From Ignavibacteria bacterium (GTDB lineage: Bacteria > Bacteroidota > Ignavibacteria > Tepidaquicellales > Tepidaquicellaceae): a DNA stretch of 64,000 nt. Below are positions 29,170 to 38,057 of this stretch, piece after piece. Position 1 is the first letter of the stretch, and each line of letters starts with the position of its first letter. Position numbers and translations under genes: made by a program. Location of the stretch: the NCBI GenBank assembly GCA_019187405.1, contig JABAQZ010000023.1:171274-235273 (forward strand). The letters run 5' to 3'. Below the pieces are notes generated by a model that did no database searches, was not told where the DNA came from, and was given only the letters and a program-made list of their open reading frames with translations.

Positions 29170-30624
29170 ATGACTATCATGAAAACAATATATAACAAAT
29201 TAATAGTAACTTTCACAATATTATTTATTTCAGGTTTTTCATATTCTCAATCAAATACCTGGTACAGAGTATTTTCGAATTATGAAATTTCCGAATTCTC
29301 AAAAGCGATAGAATCATCAGATGGAAATTATGTTGCAGTTGGGGATAGAAGAACAGGGGGAATATTTAAAGTTTTCATTGCAAAATTCAATAGATATGGT
29401 GATACAATCTGGACGAGATTATTTAATGAGGATTTAATCAGTTATTACGATAGTTACTGGATAGATGAGACTTCTGACAAAGGATTCATTATTTCGGGAA
29501 GAGGAAGCGATACGGCAGGAGGCAGTGGATTATTATTAAAAATCGATTCCTCGGGAAATTACCTTTGGCATAAGTATTTCGGCGGGAGTTCCGGCAGAAA
29601 TCAATGCACAAAAGAGCTTGAAGATAAAGGATTTATCATATTAGTGAATACTGAATATTTTGGTCCGACAATGGATATTTATATCATCAGAACCGACTCG
29701 CTGGGATATCCGCTATGGAGCAGAAGATATGGAGGAGATAATTATGCGGAATTTAGCCGGGAGATAATTAAAACAGGAAATTCAGGATTTGTAATAGCAG
29801 GAACAGTTTATCCCGGACATGAAAATATATTATTAATGAAGATAAGTCCAACAGGTGACAGTTTATGGTCAAAAACTTACTCAGAATTCTTATCCTCTGA
29901 AGGTTACTCGGTTGATAATACATCCGATGGCGGATTTATTATAGGCGGGACATGTGACTCTCTGGATAATAATAAAAAGAAGTCTTATATAATTAAAACT
30001 GATTCATTGGGAAATATTCAATGGACGAGAAAATATACTACAAATTTTTATGAATGGTGTTTTTCCGTAAGAAGCATAATCGGAGGCAGATATGTAATGT
30101 GCGGCATGTCTGATTCATTAGCCAATAGTTATGAAAGAGCAATAATCAGAGTCATAGACCAATATGGAAATATTTTAAAAGAAAAATATTACAGACCATT
30201 GTCGGATCAGAATGCTTTTTATTCTGTTGAGAAATCTACGGATAGAGGATTTATTTTATGCGGCTTTGCAGATGGAGGTTCAGTCAAAGCTTACATAGCA
30301 AAAACTGATTCTAATCTGGAAATAAAACCAGTCGGTATTTCAAGCATTAATGAAGTCATCAGTGATTTCAGCTTATATCAGAATTATCCGAATCCGTTTA
30401 ATCCGTCAACAGTTATTAGTTATCAGTTAGCAGTTAGTAGTTTTGTAAAATTAATTATATATGATGCTTTGGGTAAAGAATTGGCAACTCTTGTAAATGA
30501 ATTACAGCCGGCAGGTCAATATTCAATTGAATGGATAGCCGGAAAATATCCAAGCGGAGTGTATTTTTATACAATTAATACACCGGAGTTTACAGACACC
30601 AGGCGCATGATGCTTCTGAAATAA
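29170..30624 (+). CDS. Secreted repeat (propeller-like) protein with T9SS sorting domain
   Basis: 484 aa. The start may be ATG 29170 or, more naturally for a signal peptide (ending ...GFSYSQ), ATG 29179. The body has repeats of the form GDTIWTRLFNED / GNYLWHKYFGG / GYPLWSRRYGG / GDSLWSKTYSE / GNIQWTRKYTT, each after a DGGFIIxG-like strand. These delta-60-like repeats are expected to form a beta-propeller. NYPNPFNP starts at residue 405, and the C-terminus is nearly identical in DNA to that of the 23586 gene. It begins 16 bases after the frameshifted beta-helix gene and is probably in the same, possibly sigma-54-driven, transcript. Function unknown. Confidence 0.85.
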   Translation: MTIMKTIYNKLIVTFTILFISGFSYSQSNTWYRVFSNYEISEFSKAIESSDGNYVAVGDRRTGGIFKVFIAKFNRYGDTIWTRLFNEDLISYYDSYWIDETSDKGFIISGRGSDTAGGSGLLLKIDSSGNYLWHKYFGGSSGRNQCTKELEDKGFIILVNTEYFGPTMDIYIIRTDSLGYPLWSRRYGGDNYAEFSREIIKTGNSGFVIAGTVYPGHENILLMKISPTGDSLWSKTYSEFLSSEGYSVDNTSDGGFIIGGTCDSLDNNKKKSYIIKTDSLGNIQWTRKYTTNFYEWCFSVRSIIGGRYVMCGMSDSLANSYERAIIRVIDQYGNILKEKYYRPLSDQNAFYSVEKSTDRGFILCGFADGGSVKAYIAKTDSNLEIKPVGISSINEVISDFSLYQNYPNPFNPSTVISYQLAVSSFVKLIIYDALGKELATLVNELQPAGQYSIEWIAGKYPSGVYFYTINTPEFTDTRRMMLLK

Positions 30625-30625
30625 C
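30379..30625 (+). repeat. Sorting-tail repeat, copy 2 (partner at 25377-25623)
   Basis: 247 bases matching copy 1 at 246 positions, from CAGAATTATCC to one base past the stop codon. Heptamer run at 30412-30439. Confidence 0.95.
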
Positions 30626-30671
30626 AACTGTTTTAGATTAGGTTTTAAATAATTTCATAATTTAAATAAAT

Positions 30672-30705
30672 AAAGTCATTCAGCATATTTCTGAATGACT
30701 TTTTT
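30672..30705 (+). terminator. Terminator after the propeller cargo gene
   Basis: 12-bp perfect stem AAAGTCATTCAG (30672-30683) / CTGAATGACTTT (30691-30702), 7-nt loop, T run to 30705. It lies between convergent genes and may also serve the minus-strand gene ending at 30729. Confidence 0.9.
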
Positions 30706-30728
30706 AATTTGATGAAATAATTCTCCTG

Positions 30729-31133
30729 TTACTTATCCTTCTTATTACAAAAATGATTATATACTTTTTCGCCGGGTGAGTTTTCCAATATCTGAGTAGG
30801 AGTGTCCATGGTAAATGTGCTAACTTCTCCGTCATTATAATGGTCAATGCTTTTAGGTACCATAAATTCTTTTTTGCCGCAGTACAAAATCCAGTTTTGT
30901 ATTGAGTAGGATAATGGTTTATAACCGTCATTACATTCCGTAATGCATTCCAGCTTTAGCCAGATGTCAAAATCCGTTCCTGATTCACCTACATTTTTTA
31001 TGGAATCTTTGTTCAGAAAGACTCTGTACTTTTCTGATTCACCAACGAGAGTCCAGGGTTCATCCTGTGAAAAAGCTTTCGCGGAAATAAATAATATAAT
31101 CAGAAAAATAAGGTTTGTTAAAATTTTAATCAT
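30729..31133 (-). CDS. Small exported protein, surface-adhesin-E-like
   Basis: 134 aa with a signal peptide of ~22 residues ending ...AKAFSQ. The mature part (EPWTLVGESEKYRVFLNKDSI ... DIWLKLEC ... GKKEFMVPKSIDHYNDGEV ... SPGEKVYNHFC) fits the small all-beta surface-adhesin protein E family, which also includes many periplasmic proteins of unknown role. Two conserved-type cysteines remain in the mature chain. It lies 101 bases downstream of the metal exporter gene on the same strand and could be the last member of that unit; the spacing makes this uncertain. Confidence 0.65.
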   Translation of the reverse strand: MIKILTNLIFLIILFISAKAFSQDEPWTLVGESEKYRVFLNKDSIKNVGESGTDFDIWLKLECITECNDGYKPLSYSIQNWILYCGKKEFMVPKSIDHYNDGEVSTFTMDTPTQILENSPGEKVYNHFCNKKDK

Positions 31134-31234
31134 AATTTCTTTTTTATATTTTGTTTAAAAATTCTTTTACAAAAGTAATTGATTAAATTTATTAATTCCA
31201 TTCATGATGCTGTATTTTTAAAGTGAATGCTATC

Positions 31235-32347
31235 TCAAAACATTTTAGAAATCATTTCACCAATAAAATAACCAATAACTGCAACGCCAATGCCGACAGC
31301 AAACATATCAAATCCGCTTCTGAAAATTCCTCTGCCGGTAAATGCGCTTCTTGCCGCGCCGACAATGAAGTGTGCAGCCATCGATATTGCAAAAGAAATC
31401 CATACTGCAACGGTACCTTCAAAAAATATAAAAGGAAATACCGGAATCATCGCACCGATTGCAGTAGAAACTCCTGTTATCATTCCTTCTTTAAAAGGAC
31501 TAGTCCGGCTTTCAGAAATTCCAAGCTCTTCCCTTACTTTTTCTTTCAATGCAAGTTCAGGATTGCTGATAATTTCCTTCGAAAGTTTATCGGCTGAATC
31601 TTTATCCATACCCTTGGAACGGTAAATTAAAGAAAGCTCTTCGGTTTCAAGTTCAGGCATGAGTCTTATTTCATCTGCTTCCATTCTTTTTTCATTTTCA
31701 TAAACTTCTTTTTCGCTGACGGCGGCAAGATAACCGGATGATCCCATGGACAATGCATCTGCCAGCATTCCGGATAAACCCGATATCAGCACTATTGAAT
31801 GTTCCACATCAGCTCCTATAATCCCTGCTATTAATCCGAAGTTAGCCGTAAGTCCGTCATTGAACCCGTAAATTATATTTCTTAACAATCCTCCTGATTC
31901 TGCTTTATGCCAGGATTCGCCTTCGGTTTCAAGCAGTGTAGTTAGTCTTCCAGAATGCTCTGCAGAATCTTTTGCAAGCCGGAGAGCTATGTCCTTTGTC
32001 TGTTCGGATGAAGATGAATTGTATAATCCGAGATAAGACTTCACCTCCAAGCCTTCCTCCCTCAGCATCATTTTGGAAAGAAATCCTGTTCCGGCTTTTG
32101 ATGCGATTTTGGCGAACAATCTTGCTTTCAACGAAGGTTTAAGATTATTTACTTCAATATTATTTTTTTTAAGAAGTTCTATCCACACTCGTTTATGTTT
32201 TTCTTCAACTTCAGAAAGCTGGCTATATATCTTTTTTTTGTTTTCATTCTTTTCCTTTCCGGCTAAAATTCCGTAAAGAAATGCTGCATCTGCTTCATCC
32301 TGCAGATGATGAAACCATGTCTTGATTGTTGCGTTGTCAGTAATCAA
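31235..32347 (-). CDS. Ferritin-like/VIT1 fusion (MbfA-type Fe/Mn exporter)
   Basis: 370 aa. Residues ~1-140 are a rubrerythrin/ferritin-like four-helix domain with metal-ligand-type Glu/His residues (FHHLQDEADAAF, SEVEEKHKRVW, LAKDSAEHSGRL). Residues ~150-370 are a VIT1/CCC1-type membrane domain (IIYGFNDGLTANFGLIAGI, GMLADALSMGSSGYLAA, MITGVSTAIGAMIPVFPF). The same architecture in MbfA exports Fe/Mn from the cytoplasm. The frame needs a TTG start at 32347, since no ATG precedes the ferritin domain. It follows the metal importer permease by 43 bases on the same strand. Confidence 0.88.
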   Translation of the reverse strand: MITDNATIKTWFHHLQDEADAAFLYGILAGKEKNENKKKIYSQLSEVEEKHKRVWIELLKKNNIEVNNLKPSLKARLFAKIASKAGTGFLSKMMLREEGLEVKSYLGLYNSSSSEQTKDIALRLAKDSAEHSGRLTTLLETEGESWHKAESGGLLRNIIYGFNDGLTANFGLIAGIIGADVEHSIVLISGLSGMLADALSMGSSGYLAAVSEKEVYENEKRMEADEIRLMPELETEELSLIYRSKGMDKDSADKLSKEIISNPELALKEKVREELGISESRTSPFKEGMITGVSTAIGAMIPVFPFIFFEGTVAVWISFAISMAAHFIVGAARSAFTGRGIFRSGFDMFAVGIGVAVIGYFIGEMISKMF

Positions 32348-32390
32348 AATTCCGGTTTAAAATAATTTAAAGAATATAAACTTCAGCATA

Positions 32391-33671
32391 TCAGTTATCT
32401 TTTCTGGCTTTTGGAATGGGAGAGCCGTGTGGATCGGTTTCAGGTCTTCCGAGTTCTTCATCTATTTCTTCGATTATGTCATCGGTAAGTATATGCTCAA
32501 ACTTCTCTGCATCTTCATGAATGAATTCTCTGTCTTCAATCTGTTTTTGTGTAATGTATGTTTCCCAAAGTCTGTGAGATCTTACCAGCCTGTCTGCTTC
32601 CTGCTTTCCTTTTCCGGTAAGTTCAAAAGCACCGTTTGTCATTGTGAGAATTCCGTTTCTCATTAATTCTTTGACAGATGATTTTATTTTGCTTTCGGAA
32701 ATTCCGAGTCTGATAGAAAGTATTTCAAAGACATTACTGTTATTTATCTCGGCAGCTTCTTTATTTATGAATTTGATAATGTCTTCATTGAGATTAATTC
32801 TTGAATTTCTGTTACGCTTAAGTTTTTTTATTAACAATCCTTCTTTAGGAGAAAAAACAAGAGTAAGTAAGAAAAAGAAAACAGATACAAGCACTATTGA
32901 AGCTCCTGAAGCAAAGTTAAAATGATATGAAAGATAAAGACCAAGGACGGAAGAAATAACACCTAAAACACATGAAAGCATAAGCAGTTTTTTCAGTTTA
33001 TCGGTAAGCAGAAATGCCGTAGCAGGAGGAGTGATGAGCATTGCAATTATTAGTATTACTCCTACCGACTGCAGACCTGCTACAATGGACATTGAGAGAA
33101 GTGTCATAAGAAAATAATGTACCAAAGATGCCGATATTCCTATAATGTGCGCAAGCGTCGGATCAAATGATGTTACAAGCAGCTGTTTGTAAAAAAGAAT
33201 TACCGACAATACAATGAATAACGTTATTATAGAAGAAAGTATAATGTCAGGATCTGACACACCGAGAACGTCGCCGAATAAATATGACGACAGATCAATG
33301 TGAACCTGCTTCAGCTGTGATACGAGAAGAATCCCCAGTGCAAATGCTCCGGTAAAAATAATCCCGATAGACGTATCTTCTTTAATCTTTGAATTCCTTT
33401 CCACAAAGCTTATCAGTATCGAAGTTAACAATCCGGCTGCCATTGCGCCGATAAAAAGCGTTAAGGGATTTTTGCCTGCTACCATAAATCCTATTACAAC
33501 TCCCGGTAAAACTGCATGTGCAAGAGCATCACCTATCAGTGAAAGCCTTCGGAGCATTATGTATGTTCCGATCAAGCCGCAGCTTACGCCGACCATCAGC
33601 GAAGCAAGAAGCGCACGCTGTATAAATTCATACTGAAGTGGTTCGGTAAAATATTTAGCGAAAATCTCCAT
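32391..33671 (-). CDS. Metal ABC transporter permease fused to a DtxR/MntR-like domain
   Basis: 426 aa. Residues 1-~275 form an ABC-3 type Mn/Zn/Fe permease (LRRLSLIGDALAHAVLPGVV; GDVLGVSDPDIIL; SVGVILIIAMLITPPATAFL). Residues ~290-426 resemble a DtxR-family regulator: a winged helix (IRLGISESKIKSSVKELMRNGIL), a HRLWE motif, then HEDAEKFEHILTDD and DPHGSPIP. The last three are the metal-binding/dimerisation motifs also present in the stand-alone regulator of this operon. The start overlaps the ATPase stop by one base. Such fusions are known in Bacteroidota relatives; whether the domain binds DNA or gates transport is not known from the sequence. Confidence 0.9.
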   Translation of the reverse strand: MEIFAKYFTEPLQYEFIQRALLASLMVGVSCGLIGTYIMLRRLSLIGDALAHAVLPGVVIGFMVAGKNPLTLFIGAMAAGLLTSILISFVERNSKIKEDTSIGIIFTGAFALGILLVSQLKQVHIDLSSYLFGDVLGVSDPDIILSSIITLFIVLSVILFYKQLLVTSFDPTLAHIIGISASLVHYFLMTLLSMSIVAGLQSVGVILIIAMLITPPATAFLLTDKLKKLLMLSCVLGVISSVLGLYLSYHFNFASGASIVLVSVFFFLLTLVFSPKEGLLIKKLKRNRNSRINLNEDIIKFINKEAAEINNSNVFEILSIRLGISESKIKSSVKELMRNGILTMTNGAFELTGKGKQEADRLVRSHRLWETYITQKQIEDREFIHEDAEKFEHILTDDIIEEIDEELGRPETDPHGSPIPKARKDN

Positions 33672-34417
33672 CAGTCTTTCATTAATTGTTCTACTTTTTG
33701 AAGTATAGTTAGTCTTCCTCCGTAAGTTTTCTGTATTATTTCGGGGGTGAATACATCGTCGGTATTGCCGTAAGCAATCAGTGTCTGATTGATGAGTATC
33801 AATTTGTCGAAATATTCCCTGACTTTGCCGAGGTCATGATGAACTATAAGAATTGTTTTGTTTTGAGATTTTAGTTCTTTAATCAGATTAAAAACTGCCG
33901 TTTCAGTTTTTGCATCCACTCCAACAAATGGTTCATCCAGAAAATATAAATCACTTTCCTGTGCAAGCGCGCGAGCTACAAAAATTCTCTGCTGCTGTCC
34001 TCCTGATAGATTTCTAATTTGCGTATGCGCGTAATTTTTCATCTCAACTTTATCCAACATGCTGTTGACGATTTCATAATCTCTCCCCGAAGGTCTTCCA
34101 AAAAAACTTATGTGCGGATATCTTCCCATCATTACAACTTCGGATACATCGATCGGAAAGTCCCAGTCGAACTGCTCTTTTTGAGGTATGTAAGAGACTC
34201 GTTTTAAGGAATCGGTATTTTTGATTCCGAAAATTTTTAATTCGCCCGTATCAGCAGGCAGCAAACCGAGTATCGCTTTTATGAGAGTAGATTTACCAGC
34301 TCCGTTTGGTCCGACAATGCCGATAATTGCGCCTTCGTCTATATCGAGGCTGATTCCTTTTACAGCAGGCTTTTTATGATAAGTTACAGTTAAATTTTTT
34401 ATGCTTACGGCTGTCAT
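33671..34417 (-). CDS. Metal ABC transporter ATP-binding protein (Mn/Zn/Fe)
   Basis: 248 aa ABC ATPase that would power metal import through the adjacent permease. Walker A GPNGAGKST, Q-loop SYIPQKEQFDWDFPI (the DWDFP form is typical of Mn/Zn importers), signature LSGGQQQR, Walker B SDLYFLDEP and H-loop IVHHD are all intact. It overlaps the permease start by one base and lies 10 bases after the binding-protein gene. Confidence 0.95.
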   Translation of the reverse strand: MTAVSIKNLTVTYHKKPAVKGISLDIDEGAIIGIVGPNGAGKSTLIKAILGLLPADTGELKIFGIKNTDSLKRVSYIPQKEQFDWDFPIDVSEVVMMGRYPHISFFGRPSGRDYEIVNSMLDKVEMKNYAHTQIRNLSGGQQQRIFVARALAQESDLYFLDEPFVGVDAKTETAVFNLIKELKSQNKTILIVHHDLGKVREYFDKLILINQTLIAYGNTDDVFTPEIIQKTYGGRLTILQKVEQLMKD

Positions 34418-34427
34418 TTTCCGGATT

Positions 34428-35348
34428 TCATTTTAATGCATTTACAATTGTATTTACGTTATGCCTAACTGCTCCGATGTATGTTCCTTCCGGAGAATCT
34501 TCATTGCCGATTGAATCTGAAAACAAAGTGCCTCCGATATTTGCATTCGTTTCGGAGGAAATCTGTTCAAGCAATTTCGGATTAACACTTGTTTCAATGA
34601 ACACTGATTTAAGATTCTTTGATTTTATAAAGTCGATAAGATTCTTTACGTCTTCAGTCTGAACCTTTGCTTCTGTCGATATTCCCTGCAGTCCTTTGAC
34701 ATCCATACCGTAAGCTTTTCCAAAATATCTGAAAGCATCATGCGACGTAATCAGTACTCTGTGATCTTCAGGAATTGAATTTATTTCTCTGAGGATCCAT
34801 TCATGCAATGAATCGATTGCAAGTATGTATTGCTCGAGATTGCTTTTATAGTATGCTTCATTTTCCGGGTCAATGCTTATTAAACCTTTTGCAATATTAT
34901 CAGCATAAACTTTAATATTTCTTGCGTCAAACCAGGCATGAGGGTCCGGATCGCCGAATCCTTTATCATCTGTAAGCGGAGTTATGCCTGTTGTAACTGT
35001 TTCCACTCTTTTAGCTCCACCGGCAAATTTAATCATCTCCTCCATCCAGTGTTCAAGATTCAATCCATTGATGAAAATAATATCGCTTTTCGACACGAGT
35101 TTAGGATCAACAGGTGTGGCGTGATAAGTATGTGGATCAATGCCGACTCCGCAAATGCTGTGGGTTTTAACTTTTTCCCTGCCGATATTCTTTACAATGT
35201 CATTGATAATGGTAATAGTAGATACTACAAAAATCTGATCCCTCTTTCCTTGTGTCTTGTTGTCTGTTGTTTTTACTCTGGATTCATTTTCAGAACATGA
35301 CATGAAAATGGAAACTGCCGTGAATAAAATTAAAACTGCTTTTTTCAT
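34428..35348 (-). CDS. Metal ABC transporter substrate-binding lipoprotein (TroA/ZnuA/MntC family)
   Basis: 306 aa cluster A-I metal-binding protein. The lipobox at the N-terminus (VSIFMSC) gives a lipid-anchored Cys near residue 18. Metal ligands of the family can be placed: GIDPHTYHATP (His), NGLNLEHWMEE (His), TSHDAFRYFGKAYG (His) and the late Asp region GTLFSDSIG. There is no His-rich loop between the first two ligands, which favours Mn/Fe over Zn as substrate (inference). It starts two bases after the regulator stop. Confidence 0.93.
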   Translation of the reverse strand: MKKAVLILFTAVSIFMSCSENESRVKTTDNKTQGKRDQIFVVSTITIINDIVKNIGREKVKTHSICGVGIDPHTYHATPVDPKLVSKSDIIFINGLNLEHWMEEMIKFAGGAKRVETVTTGITPLTDDKGFGDPDPHAWFDARNIKVYADNIAKGLISIDPENEAYYKSNLEQYILAIDSLHEWILREINSIPEDHRVLITSHDAFRYFGKAYGMDVKGLQGISTEAKVQTEDVKNLIDFIKSKNLKSVFIETSVNPKLLEQISSETNANIGGTLFSDSIGNEDSPEGTYIGAVRHNVNTIVNALK

Positions 35349-35350
35349 CG

Positions 35351-36001
35351 CTATATTTTTTTTACAAAAATGTTTTTTGAAAGTTTATCGCTTAGAAAGA
35401 TTTCTTTTTTTGAAATTTTTATCCTTATTGAATTGTCGAAATTAATTTTTTCGGTAATCTTTATTTTATCATTAAGCTTTAAACCGGTTTTTGTTAAATA
35501 GACCAAAACTTCCGAGCTCTCGTCAGAGACTTCTCTTATTACAGCTTCATCATTTGCATTTAATTCCGACAGCGGTACAATCTTTTCGTTTGATACCATT
35601 CCGTTTTTATCCGGGATTGGATGTCCGTGAGGATCGAATTTAGGAAAGCCGAGGAATTTATCAAGCCTCGATATTAGTTCATCCGAAGACGAATGTTCCA
35701 GTATCTCTGCTTCAAAGTGGACGTTTTCCCAGGGATATTTCAAATGCTCAAGCAGAAAGACTTCCCATAACCTGTGCTTTCTTATTTGTTTAATTGCAAT
35801 TTCCTCGCCTTTCTTCATAAGGACAAATCCTTTATAAGGAGTATTCTTTATGTAGCCTGATTTGGAAAGCTTCGATATCATTTCGCTGACTGCAGCGCCT
35901 GAAATGCCGAGTTTTTCCGCAAGCAGAGTGTTAGTTACTTTGCCGGCTGAATACTGAATGGCGTAAATATTTTTTAAATAATCTTCTAAGCTCTTATTCA
36001 T
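35351..36001 (-). CDS. DtxR/MntR-family metal-dependent regulator with FeoA-like C-terminus
   Basis: 216 aa, first gene of the metal operon. Winged helix in residues ~1-65 (LAEKLGISGAAVSEMISKLSKSGYI). The metal-binding/dimerisation region has the ligands HRLWE and HFEAEILEH, the pattern of MntR/DtxR proteins. A linker with DPHGHPIP follows, and then an SH3-like FeoA domain (~140-216). It probably represses its own operon when Mn or Fe is sufficient. An imperfect inverted repeat lies 26 bases upstream of its start. The C-terminal SH3 domain is longer than in Bacillus MntR, so Fe-type (DtxR/IdeR-like) sensing is an alternative. Confidence 0.92.
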   Translation of the reverse strand: MNKSLEDYLKNIYAIQYSAGKVTNTLLAEKLGISGAAVSEMISKLSKSGYIKNTPYKGFVLMKKGEEIAIKQIRKHRLWEVFLLEHLKYPWENVHFEAEILEHSSSDELISRLDKFLGFPKFDPHGHPIPDKNGMVSNEKIVPLSELNANDEAVIREVSDESSEVLVYLTKTGLKLNDKIKITEKINFDNSIRIKISKKEIFLSDKLSKNIFVKKI

Positions 36002-36026
36002 CTATTAAGTTTATCTAATGTTAAAA

Positions 36027-36040
36027 TTAAGTAAGCTTAA
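36027..36040. promoter_or_regulatory. Candidate operator of the metal operon
   Basis: TTAAG-TAAG-CTTAA, a short inverted repeat 26-39 bases upstream of the regulator's ATG, in the position expected for an autoregulatory DtxR/MntR box. It is short and AT-rich, so chance is possible. Confidence 0.25.
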
Positions 36041-36233
36041 AATTATTATCAAGGTAGTTTAAAAAAATATTAAACGAATCTTCAATATACCGTGCGAATT
36101 TGCTTTTCATAATGTTAATATCTCCAATTTGAAGAATAATAATTTGTGAATTAAGCAAGATCTTCATCAAATTCATTTAAATCTTTTATATTTAATTTTA
36201 TAAAGCTAAATTTGAATAAACAATTTCGAATAA

Positions 36234-38015
36234 ATGAAGATTATTTCACTCTCTCTTATCCAAATTCTCATCTTTGTAAAGATGATTTTTCCCGGATCAT
36301 TCAGTGAAAAAAAAATATTCACGCTTGAATTCGACGGCGCTCCGGATATTTACTCCTTTTTATTTGATAAAACCAGCGGTAATTACTGTTACGTATATCA
36401 AATAAGCAATGAAAACAAGCAGTTTATCATATCTAATAAATCTCTTTCGCTGAAATACGATTATATTATCGTTAACGAAATTTTATTCGATGCAAAAGGA
36501 AATTATTTTGCCGTCAGCGGAAATTATAAAGCGGATTACGGCAGCGACAATTATTTCTTGATTATCAACGGAAAAGAAGTATTTAATTCAAATTACATTG
36601 AAAGCTATTCTGCATTTATCGGCAAAGACGGTAAGTATAATTTCATTTTTAAAGAAAATGATAAATTTTATCTGGGAAAAATCGATCCTGAAGGGAATCT
36701 TACAAAGTCCGGAAGTTATGATAAGATTAAACCTCTTTACCGCGATTCGGTGAACCTTTTAAGTGAAGGAGATACCGAAAATTATTTTTTCGATAAATAT
36801 TTTTATACAAAAAACGGAAGCAGAGGATTCATTGTAATAAATAACGGAATTGCTTCGTTAAAATTTGGTGATGAAGAAATTAATACAGGATTCACTGACA
36901 TAAATGAAACCAGCATTACAAACGATAAAGCGGGAAAACTTACATTCATAGCAAAGAAAAACGGTTTGTTCTTTGAAAGTCCGGGAAATGAATTTGTTAA
37001 CGCCGGTAATCATGAATACAATTCATTTTATTCTGTTTCTCCGCCAATTTATTTCGACGACAACAACATTCCGTTTTATATGGCTGCGGATTCTCTTGCA
37101 GACGGAGTTATGAATTATTATATGGTAAAAGGCAATCAGAGAATGCCGGCTTACTTTAATAATATTCCTCTGAAATTTATAAGCTTTGTAAATGACAACA
37201 TAAAAATTTCTGATGATAAATTATGCTATATCGGAATTGAGGATGTAATTATTCCTTCGGATAACACAAATTCGGAATTTCAAGAGAGCAATGATTATTT
37301 TCAAAAATATTATTATGTAAAAGGTGAAAATGCATACGAACTGGGCTACAACCTGTCTGGCATAATTAAGGGAAACGAAAACAAAATGCTTTATACAGGG
37401 ATTGCCGATCTAAGCAAAAAGGAAGCGCTCATAATGGAAAGCAACGGCGAAAGCAGGATAATATTAAGCGAAGGAAATTATGATGCAGTTTATAATTTTG
37501 GTTATACTCCATCCGGAGAAGTTTATTATACAGGTGAAACCTTTCTTGATTCGGCAAAAGGAAAACCGGCAAGTTCGACATTGTTTGTTGGAAATACCAT
37601 GCTCGGAAAATATGACTACGTTCTCACGCAGGGTGTTAACAGAAATTATTCCGTTTTGAAGTTTGATTCAAAAGGAAATTTTGCTTATGCGGCAAGTCCA
37701 TTAAACAACGAAAAAAATCTGATTGAAATTTATATAAACGGAGTCAGACTTCCTGCACCTGATAAAACTCCGGGAGATATAAAGCAATTTAATTCAGTTT
37801 TGAATCTTCTGTTTGATAAGAATGATAAATTATTTTACATAGCCGAGTTCAAACCTGATGATAAAAACTTTATTTACCAATGTTTTATTGACAATAAATC
37901 AACAGGCGAATCTTATGAAAGCACAGGAAAAATCGAATATGAAGAGAGTTCAAATTCAGTTTCATTTTATGCTGTCAGAGATAAAAGTATATACTTAGTA
38001 AACATTGCTCTTTAA
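36234..38015 (+). CDS. Predicted exported protein of unknown function (propeller-like)
   Basis: 593 aa with an N-terminal hydrophobic segment (~20 residues), then beta-rich repeats of ~45 residues. Examples are FDKTSGNYCYVYQISN, FDAKGNYFAVSGNYK, GKDGKYNFIFKENDK and FDSKGNFAYAASPLN, each a D-x-x-G-N/K-Y turn, as in TolB/WD-like propellers. There is no PNPFNP sorting domain, so it is probably periplasmic. It starts the plus-strand side of the divergent region opposite the metal operon and is followed after 42 bases by a multi-pass membrane protein; the two may work together. I do not recognise a named family. Confidence 0.7.
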   Translation: MKIISLSLIQILIFVKMIFPGSFSEKKIFTLEFDGAPDIYSFLFDKTSGNYCYVYQISNENKQFIISNKSLSLKYDYIIVNEILFDAKGNYFAVSGNYKADYGSDNYFLIINGKEVFNSNYIESYSAFIGKDGKYNFIFKENDKFYLGKIDPEGNLTKSGSYDKIKPLYRDSVNLLSEGDTENYFFDKYFYTKNGSRGFIVINNGIASLKFGDEEINTGFTDINETSITNDKAGKLTFIAKKNGLFFESPGNEFVNAGNHEYNSFYSVSPPIYFDDNNIPFYMAADSLADGVMNYYMVKGNQRMPAYFNNIPLKFISFVNDNIKISDDKLCYIGIEDVIIPSDNTNSEFQESNDYFQKYYYVKGENAYELGYNLSGIIKGNENKMLYTGIADLSKKEALIMESNGESRIILSEGNYDAVYNFGYTPSGEVYYTGETFLDSAKGKPASSTLFVGNTMLGKYDYVLTQGVNRNYSVLKFDSKGNFAYAASPLNNEKNLIEIYINGVRLPAPDKTPGDIKQFNSVLNLLFDKNDKLFYIAEFKPDDKNFIYQCFIDNKSTGESYESTGKIEYEESSNSVSFYAVRDKSIYLVNIAL

Positions 38016-38057
38016 TTTCAATATTTTAATTTTTAGTTTTTAAAAGGAGGGATTAAA

